This document shows positions 18,524-26,690 of a DNA stretch of 40,761 bases, piece after piece (position 1 is the first letter of the stretch; each line of letters starts with the position of its first letter). The DNA comes from CAWBFD01 sp963788115. GTDB taxonomy: Bacteria > Actinomycetota > Thermoleophilia > Solirubrobacterales > 70-9. Both the position numbers and the translations under genes were made by a program. The DNA lies in assembly GCA_963788115.1 (NCBI GenBank), contig CAWBFD010000001.1, positions 1-40,761 on the forward strand, given 5' to 3'. A model generated the notes under the pieces. It did no database searches and had not been told where the DNA came from. It was given only the letters and a program-made list of their open reading frames with translations.

Positions 18524-18546
18524 GAGGGGCGAGTCGGCTCCGGCTG

Positions 18547-18927
18547 CTACTGCCCGGTGATCGCGAGGACGTTGCCGTCTGGGTCCTTCATCCAGGCGCC
18601 CTTCACATCATCGAGCGTGGCGATGCCCTTCTCGTCCGTATTCAGTGGCTCGTCGTAGCGCTCGAAGGTGACGCCATTGGCGGAGAGCTCGTCGACCGTT
18701 GCCTCGACGTCGTCCACGGTGAACCCGGCGATCGTGCTCTCGGACTTCCCCGCGCCGGCGGACGGGAAGATATGAAGCTCCGTCCCGTCGCCGCAGGGGT
18801 AGGTGTGACCGCCGTCGCCGGCGTCCTCACCTCCGGCGAGTCCCAGCTTGCCCTCGTAGAACTCCCTCGCCCGCGGCATGTCGGAGACGGCGATGGCCGC
18901 CCCGACCCTTGCGTTAGATAGCCCCAT
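18547..18927 (-). CDS. VOC (glyoxalase/bleomycin-resistance) superfamily protein
   Basis: The ATG at 18927 follows GGAGGGAG, which fixes the start although the frame is open further upstream. The 126-residue protein has the paired beta-alpha-beta-beta-beta modules: AAIAVSDMPRAREFYEGKLG at the front and DDVKGAWMKDPDGNVLAI at the end. Metal-ligand candidates are few, so it could be an enzyme or a binding protein. It is convergent with the methyltransferase gene. Confidence 0.88.
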   Translation of the reverse strand: MGLSNARVGAAIAVSDMPRAREFYEGKLGLAGGEDAGDGGHTYPCGDGTELHIFPSAGAGKSESTIAGFTVDDVEATVDELSANGVTFERYDEPLNTDEKGIATLDDVKGAWMKDPDGNVLAITGQ

Positions 18928-19020
18928 GTCTCCCTCCAGTCGGCGGATGTGGTCGGTGCCAAGCCTATGCGCTCTCATCGCCCCGTGAGATGATTGAAAA
19001 TCGCCTCCGGGTGAGCGCGT

Positions 19021-19416
19021 ATGTCTGAGCAGAACCTTGAGCTCGCGCGCCGCGCCTATGACGCCTTCAACCGGCGCGACTGGGACGCCTTCCTGGCACT
19101 CGTGGACGAAGAGGTGGAGGTGGAGTCGCGCTTGGTCGCCATGGAGGGCGGCTACCACGGTCACGAGGGCCTGCGTCGGTGGTGGGACGACTTCCTCGGC
19201 GCCTTCCCCGACTACGCCGTCGAGATCGAGGAGCTACGCGACCTCGGAGACGTGACGCTCGGTCACATCCACGGATGGGGACATAGCGCTGCCAGCGACA
19301 CGCCGATTGTCGATCCGTTCTGGCAGCCGATCAGATGGCGGGACGGGAAGTGCGTCTGGTGGCGGAACTGCTCGACCGAGGCGGAAGCCCTCGAGGCCAT
19401 CGGGCTGCACCAGTAG
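19021..19416 (+). CDS. NTF2-like / SnoaL-like protein
   Basis: This 131-residue protein begins ENLELARRAYDAFNRRDWDA, the hallmark of the SnoaL/NTF2-like family that is abundant in Thermoleophilia genomes. The cone-shaped fold binds hydrophobic ligands; some members are isomerases or cyclases, many have no known role. The remaining motifs (GHEGLRRWWDDFLGAFPDY and the closing beta-strands) are complete. No operon partner is evident. Confidence 0.87.
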   Translation: MSEQNLELARRAYDAFNRRDWDAFLALVDEEVEVESRLVAMEGGYHGHEGLRRWWDDFLGAFPDYAVEIEELRDLGDVTLGHIHGWGHSAASDTPIVDPFWQPIRWRDGKCVWWRNCSTEAEALEAIGLHQ

Positions 19417-19443
19417 ATGCGGGTCCCGTCCGGTCGTTCGCGC

Positions 19444-19569
19444 TTAGGTCGGAATCCAGATCCACCCGTCGCTCTCTCGCATCATTGATGGCGGCGGTCG
19501 CAGCCCGCTTGGATACAGCCAGCCGGTGTAGGCGGCAACGAGTGCGTCGAAGACGTGCTCCTCCATGAC
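19444..19569 (-). pseudogene. C-terminal fragment of a DUF429 protein
   Basis: About 41 codons encode a typical DUF429 end: VMEEHVFDALVAAYTGWLY followed by a GWIWIPT terminus and stop at 19444. The rest of the protein is missing upstream in all frames. Strand and order fit the N-terminal DUF429 piece at 31787-32406, whose last codons stop where this one begins, and the two add up to about 247 residues, a normal DUF429 length. It therefore looks like one gene split by about 12.2 kb. DUF429 proteins are predicted nuclease-like (RNase H fold) proteins. Confidence 0.65.
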
Positions 19570-19834
19570 CCGGCGCCGACTTCGAGGAACCCCGCCGAGA
19601 TACTCAAGACTGGGAAGGTGACTTCGATCGCGCCGTCTGTGCCAACGCAATGCGGAAATCGATCAGCGACGCCGGGGGCCCCGGCGTTGTTATGGATCAC
19701 GAACTCGTATGGCAGGGCCGGGATCAGTCGCCTTCAAAGGAGCCTCCCTGGCCAGTAGGGAAGTGGGCGTGTCGACCCACCTACCCAGCCGCTAGCCATA
19801 CGCTTGATGAAACCATTGCTCACGAGCGTCTCAC
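19570..19834 (-). other. junction stretch with a possible coding scrap
   Basis: No complete gene is seen between the DUF429 fragment and the caspase-like gene. One minus-strand frame, about 19570-19730, has a coding-like composition (YEFVIHNNAGAPGVADRFPH, then GAIEVTFPVLSISAGFLEVG), but I do not recognise it and it lacks a supported start or end. It may be the remnant of another gene cut at this junction. Confidence 0.3.
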
Positions 19835-20842
19835 TCACCGCAGACGGCCGGAAGTAGTCAGCCCCGCCGCGCTGCTGATCTCGTCAGTGGCCAGCTCGGG
19901 CTTGGTCCCGTGCGAGCCGGCGCGGACCCGGGACGATTCTGCGGACACAGTTACGGCACCGGGAGCCCACAGGGGAGTGAACGGGTCTCCTAAAAGCCGG
20001 ATCCGACGCAGCTCCCGTCTCTCGGCGGGATCGGTGGTTTCCCGGGCGACGGCCCGCAACACCTCGGCCGGCGTCAGCGGCCGTTCGGTAGAGAGCGCCT
20101 CGCAGAACCGGTCGGCGATGACCAGGCCGGGTTCGATGTGGAGCGTCCCACTCCAGCCCACGTAGCTCCCCACCCGACCGGATGACACGAAGCGCGATCC
20201 GAAGGCCACCCTGCCCCGGGTCCGGGTGAGGGTGTCACAGGCGAGGGCGATCACCAGGCCGCAGGGTCTGGTGATCGGGGTCTCCTCGATGTGCGGCCAG
20301 CGAAGTGCCTGGTAACCGCTCCACCCTCTCCCCCGCCCGTGGCCTGCGTAGACCACGATGCCCGGTCCGAGAGCGAGACTGACGCAGAGCTCCTGGCGAG
20401 AGACCCGACGCGCCCGCCGGTCGAGGACAGGGCGGCCCCCTCCCGCCAACCCGGACAGCCAGCGGCCCCCCACCTCCATGAACAGCTGCTTGCCCATCGA
20501 GCACACCGCAGCGGTCGGCTCCGGAGTGCTCAGGGGAATACGAGCCTGGAGCCACCTCTCCAGGTCGGCGGGACGGTTTGCCTGGAGCAGCGCCACGACC
20601 GTGTCTCCGACCACGGCCGGCGGGGCTGCGGTGCGTGGGCTGCGGTTGCGCGGCGCCACGATCACCACCGCCTCCGGGCTTCCCAGCTCACCGGAGCGCA
20701 GAGCCTTCTCCACTCCGTAGACGTCGCTCCGTCGGTTCGCCGTCGGCGGAAGAGAATGATGGACCACCCTGACTCCGGGCCACACCGCCTCACCCAGTAC
20801 CCGGGCGAAGCCCTGGGGTGCCAGGACCAGGATCACGGGCAT
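19835..20842 (-). CDS. caspase-fold cysteine peptidase (CHAT / peptidase C25-like)
   Basis: This 335-residue protein has the caspase-like dyad: IVVYAGHGRG with His168 and LVIALACDTL with Cys202. GRVGSYVGWSGTLHI and RLLGDPFTPLW at the end of the fold resemble peptidase C25 (gingipain) and CHAT proteins. It begins 7 bases after the stop of the 844-residue repeat protein, in the same operon. There is no clear signal peptide, though the first strand is hydrophobic. It probably cleaves a partner, and the adjacent repeat protein is the obvious candidate substrate; that link is inferred. The last about 40 residues look disordered. Confidence 0.75.
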   Translation of the reverse strand: MPVILVLAPQGFARVLGEAVWPGVRVVHHSLPPTANRRSDVYGVEKALRSGELGSPEAVVIVAPRNRSPRTAAPPAVVGDTVVALLQANRPADLERWLQARIPLSTPEPTAAVCSMGKQLFMEVGGRWLSGLAGGGRPVLDRRARRVSRQELCVSLALGPGIVVYAGHGRGRGWSGYQALRWPHIEETPITRPCGLVIALACDTLTRTRGRVAFGSRFVSSGRVGSYVGWSGTLHIEPGLVIADRFCEALSTERPLTPAEVLRAVARETTDPAERRELRRIRLLGDPFTPLWAPGAVTVSAESSRVRAGSHGTKPELATDEISSAAGLTTSGRLR

Positions 20843-20849
20843 GGTAATC

Positions 20850-23384
20850 TCAGGCCGCCCGGATCACCTCGATGTAGGGCTCCCATGCCGTGGCGTCCAA
20901 CGGGGGGCTGACCAGCTGGGTACGCACGAAGTACTGCATGGCGATCTGACCCTGTTGTTCACGATTGAACTCCTCGAAGTCGCCGGCGGCAGCATTGAGC
21001 GCGTCCTCTCCATCGAGACCGATGAGCGGACCCCTGGTGAAGGTGTCGGTATTGCCTGCGTGGTCGATCGGGACAGTGATGTTGCCCCCTCCCTCGTCGT
21101 ACCCGTAGTTGTAACCGTCACCAGCCACCTGGGCGTGGATCGCTTCCGAGAGGTACAAAGGCCCGGTGGCGAAAGCCTGCCAGACGTGGGTCAGCTCGTG
21201 GATCATGGTGTGGCGGGTGATCCCCTCGTCCACGTCGAAGTTGATGATGTTGAACGTTACGAACGCTCGCGGATCGTCCTCGAACAGGCCCTGGACCCCG
21301 AAGATGATGTCGTTGGTCAGGCTCTCCTGACACACGAACACCTCGTCGAGCTCGAGGGAGTTGCCGAACACGGTGCGCGCGTCGGCCCGTTCCGCCGCGG
21401 TGAGTGGTCGGAAGGAGTTGAGCAGGTTCATCAGCTCGGCGATGACGACTCCGAGCAGACCAAGGGCGACCTCGACCACCGCGTCGAGGATGTCTCGTGC
21501 CGCCTCGCCGATGGCATGAAGCGCCACCACCACATCTTCCAGCGTCTCGTCGACCGCCAGCTCCACCGCCTCGAACACGTCCTCGAGGGACTGTCCGATC
21601 TGGCGGATGGCGCGCATCGCGTTCTCCCGGGCTGCTGCCGGGTTCTTCACCGTCTCCACCAAAAGGATGGTGAGGGTGACCCCGACGTCGAGGGCGGCGC
21701 GGAACGCCTCGGCGATGACCTCGACGCTGCGCTCGACCACCCGGACCACCAGATCGGCGATGGCATAGCCGGCATCGAGGAGCCCCTTGACGAACTTGGC
21801 GACACCGGGCAGGAAGTCGTCCTCGAGATAGCCCAGGACGTAGGTGACCGAGTTCTCGAGCCGCACCGTTATCTCGCCGATCAGCTCGAAGAGGGCGTCG
21901 GCACCTGCCAGGGTGGCCTCCTTGGCCCAGCGGTAGGCGTCGAGCAGCGACTCGCCGATGCTCTCCCAGGCTGCCATCACCGACTCGAGGATCTCAGTGC
22001 CCTTCTCCAGGGCCCAGTCGAGGGCATCGCTGATGGCGGCGCCGGCATAGCGAAGCGCGGTCAAGGTGGCGTGCCAGATGTCGCCGACGAAGTCCTCCAC
22101 CGCCGTGAGGGCCCAGTCGAGGATCTCGCCGAATGGGCCGGTCGCCTCGATGATGCCGTTGACGATCTTGCGGATCACGAAGTAGCCGTCGGCCACTACC
22201 TCCCCGAGAAGCTCGGCTACGGCGACGCCGGCGGCCAGCGCCGCCTTGATGATGTGGGCCGCGGCCCGGTAGGTCTGCCTTACCACCTCGCCGACGAACT
22301 GGGCGATGGTCAGGCCGAGCTCGAACGCGGCTTTGAGGAACGCCTCGAGCGCATCGAGGGCGACCTCGAGCATCTCCTGGAGCAGCCCGACCAGGGTCCT
22401 CCCTATCTCGATCAGACCGCGGATCGCATCCCGAAGCAGGCCGATTGCATCCTGCGCCACCTCGACCAGGAAGTCGACTACCGCCTTGCCGGCGGCGATG
22501 ATCCCGCGTACCACATCACCAAGCACGTCTGCCGCCTGGGCCACCGCCCAGGCCAGGGCATCGACCGCGGCCTGCCCCGCCCGGACCAGGGACTGCACCA
22601 CGTCGGCCAGGGCGTCGCCGATGGCGTCGAGCGCCTCGTCGAGGATCCGGGCCACCGTGTGACCGAGGTCGACCAGTGCTTCGACGAACCGTCTCAGCGC
22701 GGTCAGCCCACCGGTGATGGCGGCCGCCAGGATCTCACCGATCGACTTGCCCGCCTCGATGAGTGCCTCGATGAAGTCACCGATCTGCTCCACGGTCCAG
22801 GACACCACGTCGCCGATGAAGTCGGCGATGTCTTCACCGGCTTCAATGATGGCGTCGACCATGGTCTCCACGGCCTCACCGATGGCGTCGACCGCATCCT
22901 CCAAGCGGTCCCCGACCCATTCGATCGCCCCTCCGGCCGTGCCTTCGGGTTTGCGGGCCTGACGCAGCGTATGACCCGCGATCTGGAACCATTGGGCGAT
23001 GGCTCGGCGGTCACCCCCGGCTGCGAAGTAGTCGACCACGAACGGCTTGGCCCGGTCGGCGGGAAGTGAGCTGATCCGGTCGACGAGGATGACTCCACCC
23101 TCGCTGAGCCGTGCCGCCTTGACCACCAGCTGGCGGGACTCGGCGCTCTCGGCGCTGGCCCAGGAGACCATCGAGGTCAGCTCGGCGGCTGCGTTGTCGA
23201 TCGCCGGAGCGGTGAGCAGGATCCCCCTGGCCAGGCGGAGGGCCTTGGTCGGCGAGCTGCCCTGGGCCACGCCGAGGGCGGGGCCGATGTCCGCCGTCTC
23301 GGCGTCGAGAGTTCGCAGCCCCTCCCCGGCCGATAGGTTCGACCTGAAGTCGATTGCCAGCACGGCATCAGTGTCGAGTGCCAT
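20850..23384 (-). CDS. large helical-repeat protein with C-terminal HExxH zincin-like (DUF4157-like) domain
   Basis: The start is the ATG at 23384, after GGGGGA. The 844-residue product has an N-terminal domain (1-150) I do not recognise, about sixteen 29-residue helical repeats (about 180-650), and a C-terminal domain with TAAERADARTVFGNSLELDE and HELTHVWQ (HExxH at 729-733, Glu747 a possible third ligand). The latter resembles zinc-peptidase-like domains of the DUF4157 type found with secreted toxins and extracellular contractile injection systems. No signal peptide is apparent. The repeats are hydrophobic and amphipathic, so membrane insertion or a long rod are both possible. It is followed at 7 bases by a caspase-fold peptidase. 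Confidence 0.7.
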   Translation of the reverse strand: MALDTDAVLAIDFRSNLSAGEGLRTLDAETADIGPALGVAQGSSPTKALRLARGILLTAPAIDNAAAELTSMVSWASAESAESRQLVVKAARLSEGGVILVDRISSLPADRAKPFVVDYFAAGGDRRAIAQWFQIAGHTLRQARKPEGTAGGAIEWVGDRLEDAVDAIGEAVETMVDAIIEAGEDIADFIGDVVSWTVEQIGDFIEALIEAGKSIGEILAAAITGGLTALRRFVEALVDLGHTVARILDEALDAIGDALADVVQSLVRAGQAAVDALAWAVAQAADVLGDVVRGIIAAGKAVVDFLVEVAQDAIGLLRDAIRGLIEIGRTLVGLLQEMLEVALDALEAFLKAAFELGLTIAQFVGEVVRQTYRAAAHIIKAALAAGVAVAELLGEVVADGYFVIRKIVNGIIEATGPFGEILDWALTAVEDFVGDIWHATLTALRYAGAAISDALDWALEKGTEILESVMAAWESIGESLLDAYRWAKEATLAGADALFELIGEITVRLENSVTYVLGYLEDDFLPGVAKFVKGLLDAGYAIADLVVRVVERSVEVIAEAFRAALDVGVTLTILLVETVKNPAAARENAMRAIRQIGQSLEDVFEAVELAVDETLEDVVVALHAIGEAARDILDAVVEVALGLLGVVIAELMNLLNSFRPLTAAERADARTVFGNSLELDEVFVCQESLTNDIIFGVQGLFEDDPRAFVTFNIINFDVDEGITRHTMIHELTHVWQAFATGPLYLSEAIHAQVAGDGYNYGYDEGGGNITVPIDHAGNTDTFTRGPLIGLDGEDALNAAAGDFEEFNREQQGQIAMQYFVRTQLVSPPLDATAWEPYIEVIRAA
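21435..22850 (-). repeat. protein-level tandem repeat, 29 residues (87 bases) per unit
   Basis: Within the large protein a Gly recurs at residues 184, 213, 242, 271, 300, 329, 358, 387, then 449 and 478, then 540, 569, 598 and 627 (counted from GTG at 23387), that is every 29 residues with small slips near 416, 445-449 and 504-540. A typical unit reads LIEAGKSIGEIL plus 17 more residues, with hydrophobic residues at helix spacing and Gly at position 5. The units have diverged at DNA level, so the array is old. I cannot match it to a named repeat. Confidence 0.85.
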
Positions 23385-23420
23385 CACATTCCCCCTTGTG
23401 CTGTCTCCTGGTTCGCCCCG

Positions 23421-23572
23421 TCACGTCTTCCGTCGTCGCAGGTTCTTCGCCTGACGCTGCAGTTCGTCGACCATATCGTCCGCGCCCCTCTCCTTGAGCC
23501 GGCTCACCGCGTCGTCGAGAACATCGATGCCCCCGATGGCTTTAAGTGTCTCGCGATCTTTGGAAAACGCAA
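23421..23572 (-). pseudogene. C-terminal end of an unrecognised protein
   Basis: A minus-strand frame ends with TGA at 23421 and reads AIGGIDVLDDAVSRLKERGA, then DDMVDELQRQAKNLRRRKT, a convincing amphipathic helix with a basic tail. Going upstream it stays open only to about 23572, and a second frame (KDDLRFPKIARHLK) could join it if one base were restored near 23540. It lies 37 bases ahead of the large repeat protein on the same strand, so it was perhaps the first gene of that operon. No family assigned. Confidence 0.45.
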
Positions 23573-23820
23573 GTCATCTTTAAGCCGCCACCGGGTCAGC
23601 GGCACACCCGACCGGACGCGGTGATTGACAAGCCCGCGAGCGAAGCCACGCCGCGATCGAGACTGTCGGACTCGTCTCCCGCCCCCGATTGTGCGCACAC
23701 TGAGCGGGACTTCAAGCCTCAAGGGCTCGCTCCCGCTCCCTCGCCTTCGGCTCGGGTTCCGCCCCGCCGTTTCCGGGCGCTGGTTCGGGGCGTCCGAACG
23801 ACCCGACCGAGGAGGCGCAG

Positions 23821-24078
23821 ATGACCCGGACCACAACACAGCCTGACCACCGCACGGGCCAACCGGTCGAGCTGGGCGCCGCTACACCACTTCCGCGAGC
23901 ACCCGCGTACTCGTCGGCCGCAGCGTCGACGGCGTCGTCCATGTCTACGACGTCCCGGCCCGCCCGAGCTCCGGCCGCGCCTACCTGGTCGAATCCGGCC
24001 TCACGAGCAGGGCCGACCTCGCCGCCCTCGTCGCCGACTACCGCCTCCAGGCAGAGCGCCTCGGCAGCTGCCCGATGA
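23821..24078 (+). pseudogene. small conserved protein of about 85 residues, frame broken near 23875
   Basis: ATG at 23821 opens MTRTTTQPDHRTGQPVELG; about one base has to be restored near 23875-23880 to continue as RYTTSASTRVLVGRSVDGVV, then RAYLVESGLTSRADLAALVA and ending near CPM. I recall this pattern (YLVE.GLTS..EL.ALVADY..QAERLG) from short actinobacterial proteins of unknown function. The true stop is not clear because the second frame remains open past 24078 over the neighbouring gene. It may be intact in the organism if the shift is an error. Confidence 0.5.
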
Positions 24079-24240
24079 GCCCGAGGAGCTCCGGCGCCAT
24101 CTCGATTCTTCCGGCTCGAGGAAATGCTCGGGTCCAACGACGCGTGAGATCACGAGAAGGCCATGCGCTGCCCAGCTCGCGGCCCGAGTCAGCTTTCGCG
24201 TTATCCATAGACATCTCGGACCGAACGAACCGACCCGATA

Positions 24241-24924
24241 TCAAGGCAGCGGGTATTGGGCGCACGTCTGGTGAGGATCGTCCCCGAGCTCAGTTTCGAA
24301 AAAGACTTCGTCCCATTCCTCGTCATCTAGGTTTCGTCCAGCGAGTTGACACACGGCCTCCCCAAGATCCTGCGAAGTCTCGTCGTCGTCGCCCTGGTTC
24401 CAGAGGATCGAGTCCCAGGCAACGATCGGATTCCCGGCGCCCGCGGCCAGCAGGCGACTTGTGCCGTCAACGAATTGAACCGCTCTGATCGCCCCGGTCC
24501 GGTGACCGCTAAGGCACGTGGGGTCACCAATGAGCCGACGGGTATCGAAGCCGTAAGCGCAGACGCGACCGTCGCCGTCGGCGGCAAACAGGGTCCGCTC
24601 GCTGAATGCGATCGCGAGGATGGGCCGCGTGTTGTAGATCGTGCTCGAGAGCCTGTGAAGAACACCGTCCGGTTCCACCTCCCACAGGACGAGCTGCTGG
24701 TCTTTTCCGCCTGAGGCGAGGAGGTCGCCCTTTCGCGAGAAGGCGACTGATGTGACGGACTGTCCCTCGTGCCCCCCGCCCGTGTCCACCAACGAGGGGT
24801 CCTGCGGGTCGTCCACATTCCAGATCCCAATCTTTCCGTTCCCTCCTGCGACCGCGATGAGTGGGACCTCTTCCCCTCGATTGTGAGCGAGGTCGTTAAC
24901 CCCCTCCGGCACGCGGGGCGACAT
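24241..24924 (-). pseudogene. STAND NTPase-WD40 protein, segment 4 of 4 (C-terminal WD40 repeats)
   Basis: This frame holds the last WD40 blades (AVAGGNGKIGIWNVDDPQDP; SVTSVAFSRKGDLLASGGKD; DGTSRLLAAGAGNPIVAWDS) and ends with CQLAGRNLDDEEWDEVFFET and TCAQYP. That closing motif is typical of STAND-WD40 proteins, where a CxxAGRNLT-type sequence caps the propeller. It joins the previous segment near 24900-24920, where VAPR in one frame passes to VPEGVNDLA in the other. The ATG at 24924 is probably not a real start. Confidence 0.75.
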
Positions 24925-26176
24925 CCAAAGATGCTCTGGCCGACCCGCGCCCGGGGGAGACCTCCCACAGGTTCATGTGCTCAGAGCTGCCGGAAGCCAA
25001 TAGCAACGACGACGACTCGCTGCTCCCGATGAACGCGAGCGATTTGATGTAATTGCCCGAGCGAGCTCCACTCCGCCGCAGCGAGTCTCGCGTCGGTCGT
25101 CCCAGCAGACACGGCCTTTCTGGCATCTTTCTGCAAGCGGTATTCCAAACTCTGAATGATGGACCGTCTGCTGCGGCGAGGTAGTCACCTGCGTATGCCA
25201 CCGCAAAGCTTGGCCGGTCTCGAGACGACGGGACTTTAATCGGCGCCGTTTCCCCGCGCGTCGCTATGCGGGCTTCATCGAGGTCCCAGATGAACGCCCC
25301 GGCGCTCCCAGCGGCTGCGGCAACCTGATCGCTAGCCCCTGGTTCATCTACGTCCGGGCTAGCGGCGAGATCCCAGATGACAGGCCGGGAGGAACCAGCT
25401 TCCTGGGGGCTGAGGCCGCCAACCGTGTTCGCCAGCGCCGCTTCCGCGTCGAGCTGCCAGAGCTTCACGAATTTGTCGCCGCCCGCAGAGGCGATGGTGT
25501 CGCCGTCTGGGCTCACGGCGACGGCATCCACACCACGTTCGTGAATTCGGGATGGGCCAAAGGGCCGGCCGGTGTTGACGTCCCAGGTGGTGACATTCCA
25601 GTCGTGGCTGCCCGATACGAGAACCGATCCGCGATCGGCAAACGCAAGACCGGACACGCCCGGTGCGCGCAAGACTCGCTTGGATCCGTCGGGCGTAAAG
25701 AGAAAGACGCCGACGTCACCCCCGAACGCAATTGATCCTCTCGGCCCCAATGCCACGCTCGATTGGCGGCCTTCGACCCTGGTGCGCGGCTCCTGGGGCG
25801 AAAATCGAGAGCCGGAGATCTTCCATATCTGCCCGCCGCGGAGGCTCGCCGACGCCAGCGTTCGGCCGTTCGGAGCGTACGCGAGGGCGTTGACAGGCCC
25901 GAGGGCCACCCTCGTCGCGACGGGGCGGCGGGGATGCGTCACGTTCCACAGCCTGATATGGCCGTCGTCGTATCCGGCCGCAAGCAGGTTGGGCCTCTCC
26001 GGGCTGAAGGCGACCGTGTTCACTCCACCCTCGCTCGTCACTCGTAACAGCCGGTCGGGTTTTTGTCTGGGGTCAGGATTGGTGATGTCCCAGACCCCGA
26101 TGTGGCCGTTCTCTAACGCAGCGGCGAGCGTTCGCCTTTGCTCCTTCCTTTGCGGGAGGGCTGACGGCCACGCCAC
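24896..26176 (-). pseudogene. STAND NTPase-WD40 protein, segment 3 of 4 (WD40 repeats)
   Basis: The 426-codon frame contains seven or more WD40-type blades, for example ENGHIGVWDITNPDP, GGVNTVAFSPERPNLLAAGY, GSVLVSGSHDWNVTTWDVNT and VDAVAVSPDGDTIASAGGDK. It continues segment 2 after a single-base shift near 26150-26176. Together the WD40 part spans about 700 residues, enough for two seven-bladed propellers. WD40 domains in STAND proteins sense the trigger. Base composition here is visibly less GC-rich than in the flanking chromosome, which hints at transfer. Confidence 0.75.
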
Positions 26177-26690
26177 TGATGGGGCTGTCGGTCAGCAGGA
26201 GCCCGATCTGACCGCCCTCTGCGTCCCAGAGTCGAACCGTTTGATCCGACCCCGCGGAGGCCAGGAATGCCGAGTGCGGGGGGAGCGTCGCCGGGTCCGG
26301 GAAGAAGGCCACGGCGTTGACGGCCCGCGTGTGTCCGACCGCGATTTTCGGCAGGCCGGCGTTGAGCTGCAGCGCCGCTAGCGTCTGATTGCGTGCCTCG
26401 AATGTCGGCGAGAGCCGGCGGGCCTCAATGCTGGCGAGCGCAGCCGCGCTCGGCCCAAACGTGGGCGAACGTGAGAGCTGGGAGATCCTGGCGGCAGCGG
26501 CCACCGATTCGTTGGCTCTCTCGCGCTCGTCCGCCAGATTGCTCTGGACGATCGCGAAGACGATCGCCGAGGCCAGCAACGCGAGGATGCATACGCCAAG
26601 TCCAGCCAGCGCGAGTCGTTTTCGTTTCCTCTCCCTGGCCTCCCGCCGCTCCGCCTCGATCGCAGCTCGCTGTGCCTTCTCCTTCTCCAC
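26073..26690 (-). pseudogene. STAND NTPase-WD40 protein, segment 2 of 4 (membrane helix and first WD40 blade)
   Basis: This frame carries a charged coiled coil (EKEKAQRAAIEAERREARER), a membrane helix (LALAGLGVCILALLASAIVF), the helical linker usual in these proteins (LASIEARRLSPTFEARNQTL), and the first WD40 blade (VGHTRAVNAVAFFPDPATLP). It extends upstream of the ATG at 26690 to about 26790 in frame, with EVSYEIFHDALARPIVNWRA, the motif that ends the STAND helical module. The single helix suggests the whole protein is anchored in the inner membrane. Confidence 0.75.

Noticed and set aside
21435..22850. Regular 87-base periodicity as a possible CRISPR or DNA repeat array
   Set aside because: The period is in the protein only; DNA units are diverged and there are no constant repeats with unique spacers.
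20841..23069. A 742-codon open frame on the plus strand
   Set aside because: It lies exactly antisense to the helical-repeat protein; the biased codons of the repeats keep stops out of the opposite strand. Its sequence has no family likeness and no ribosome binding site.
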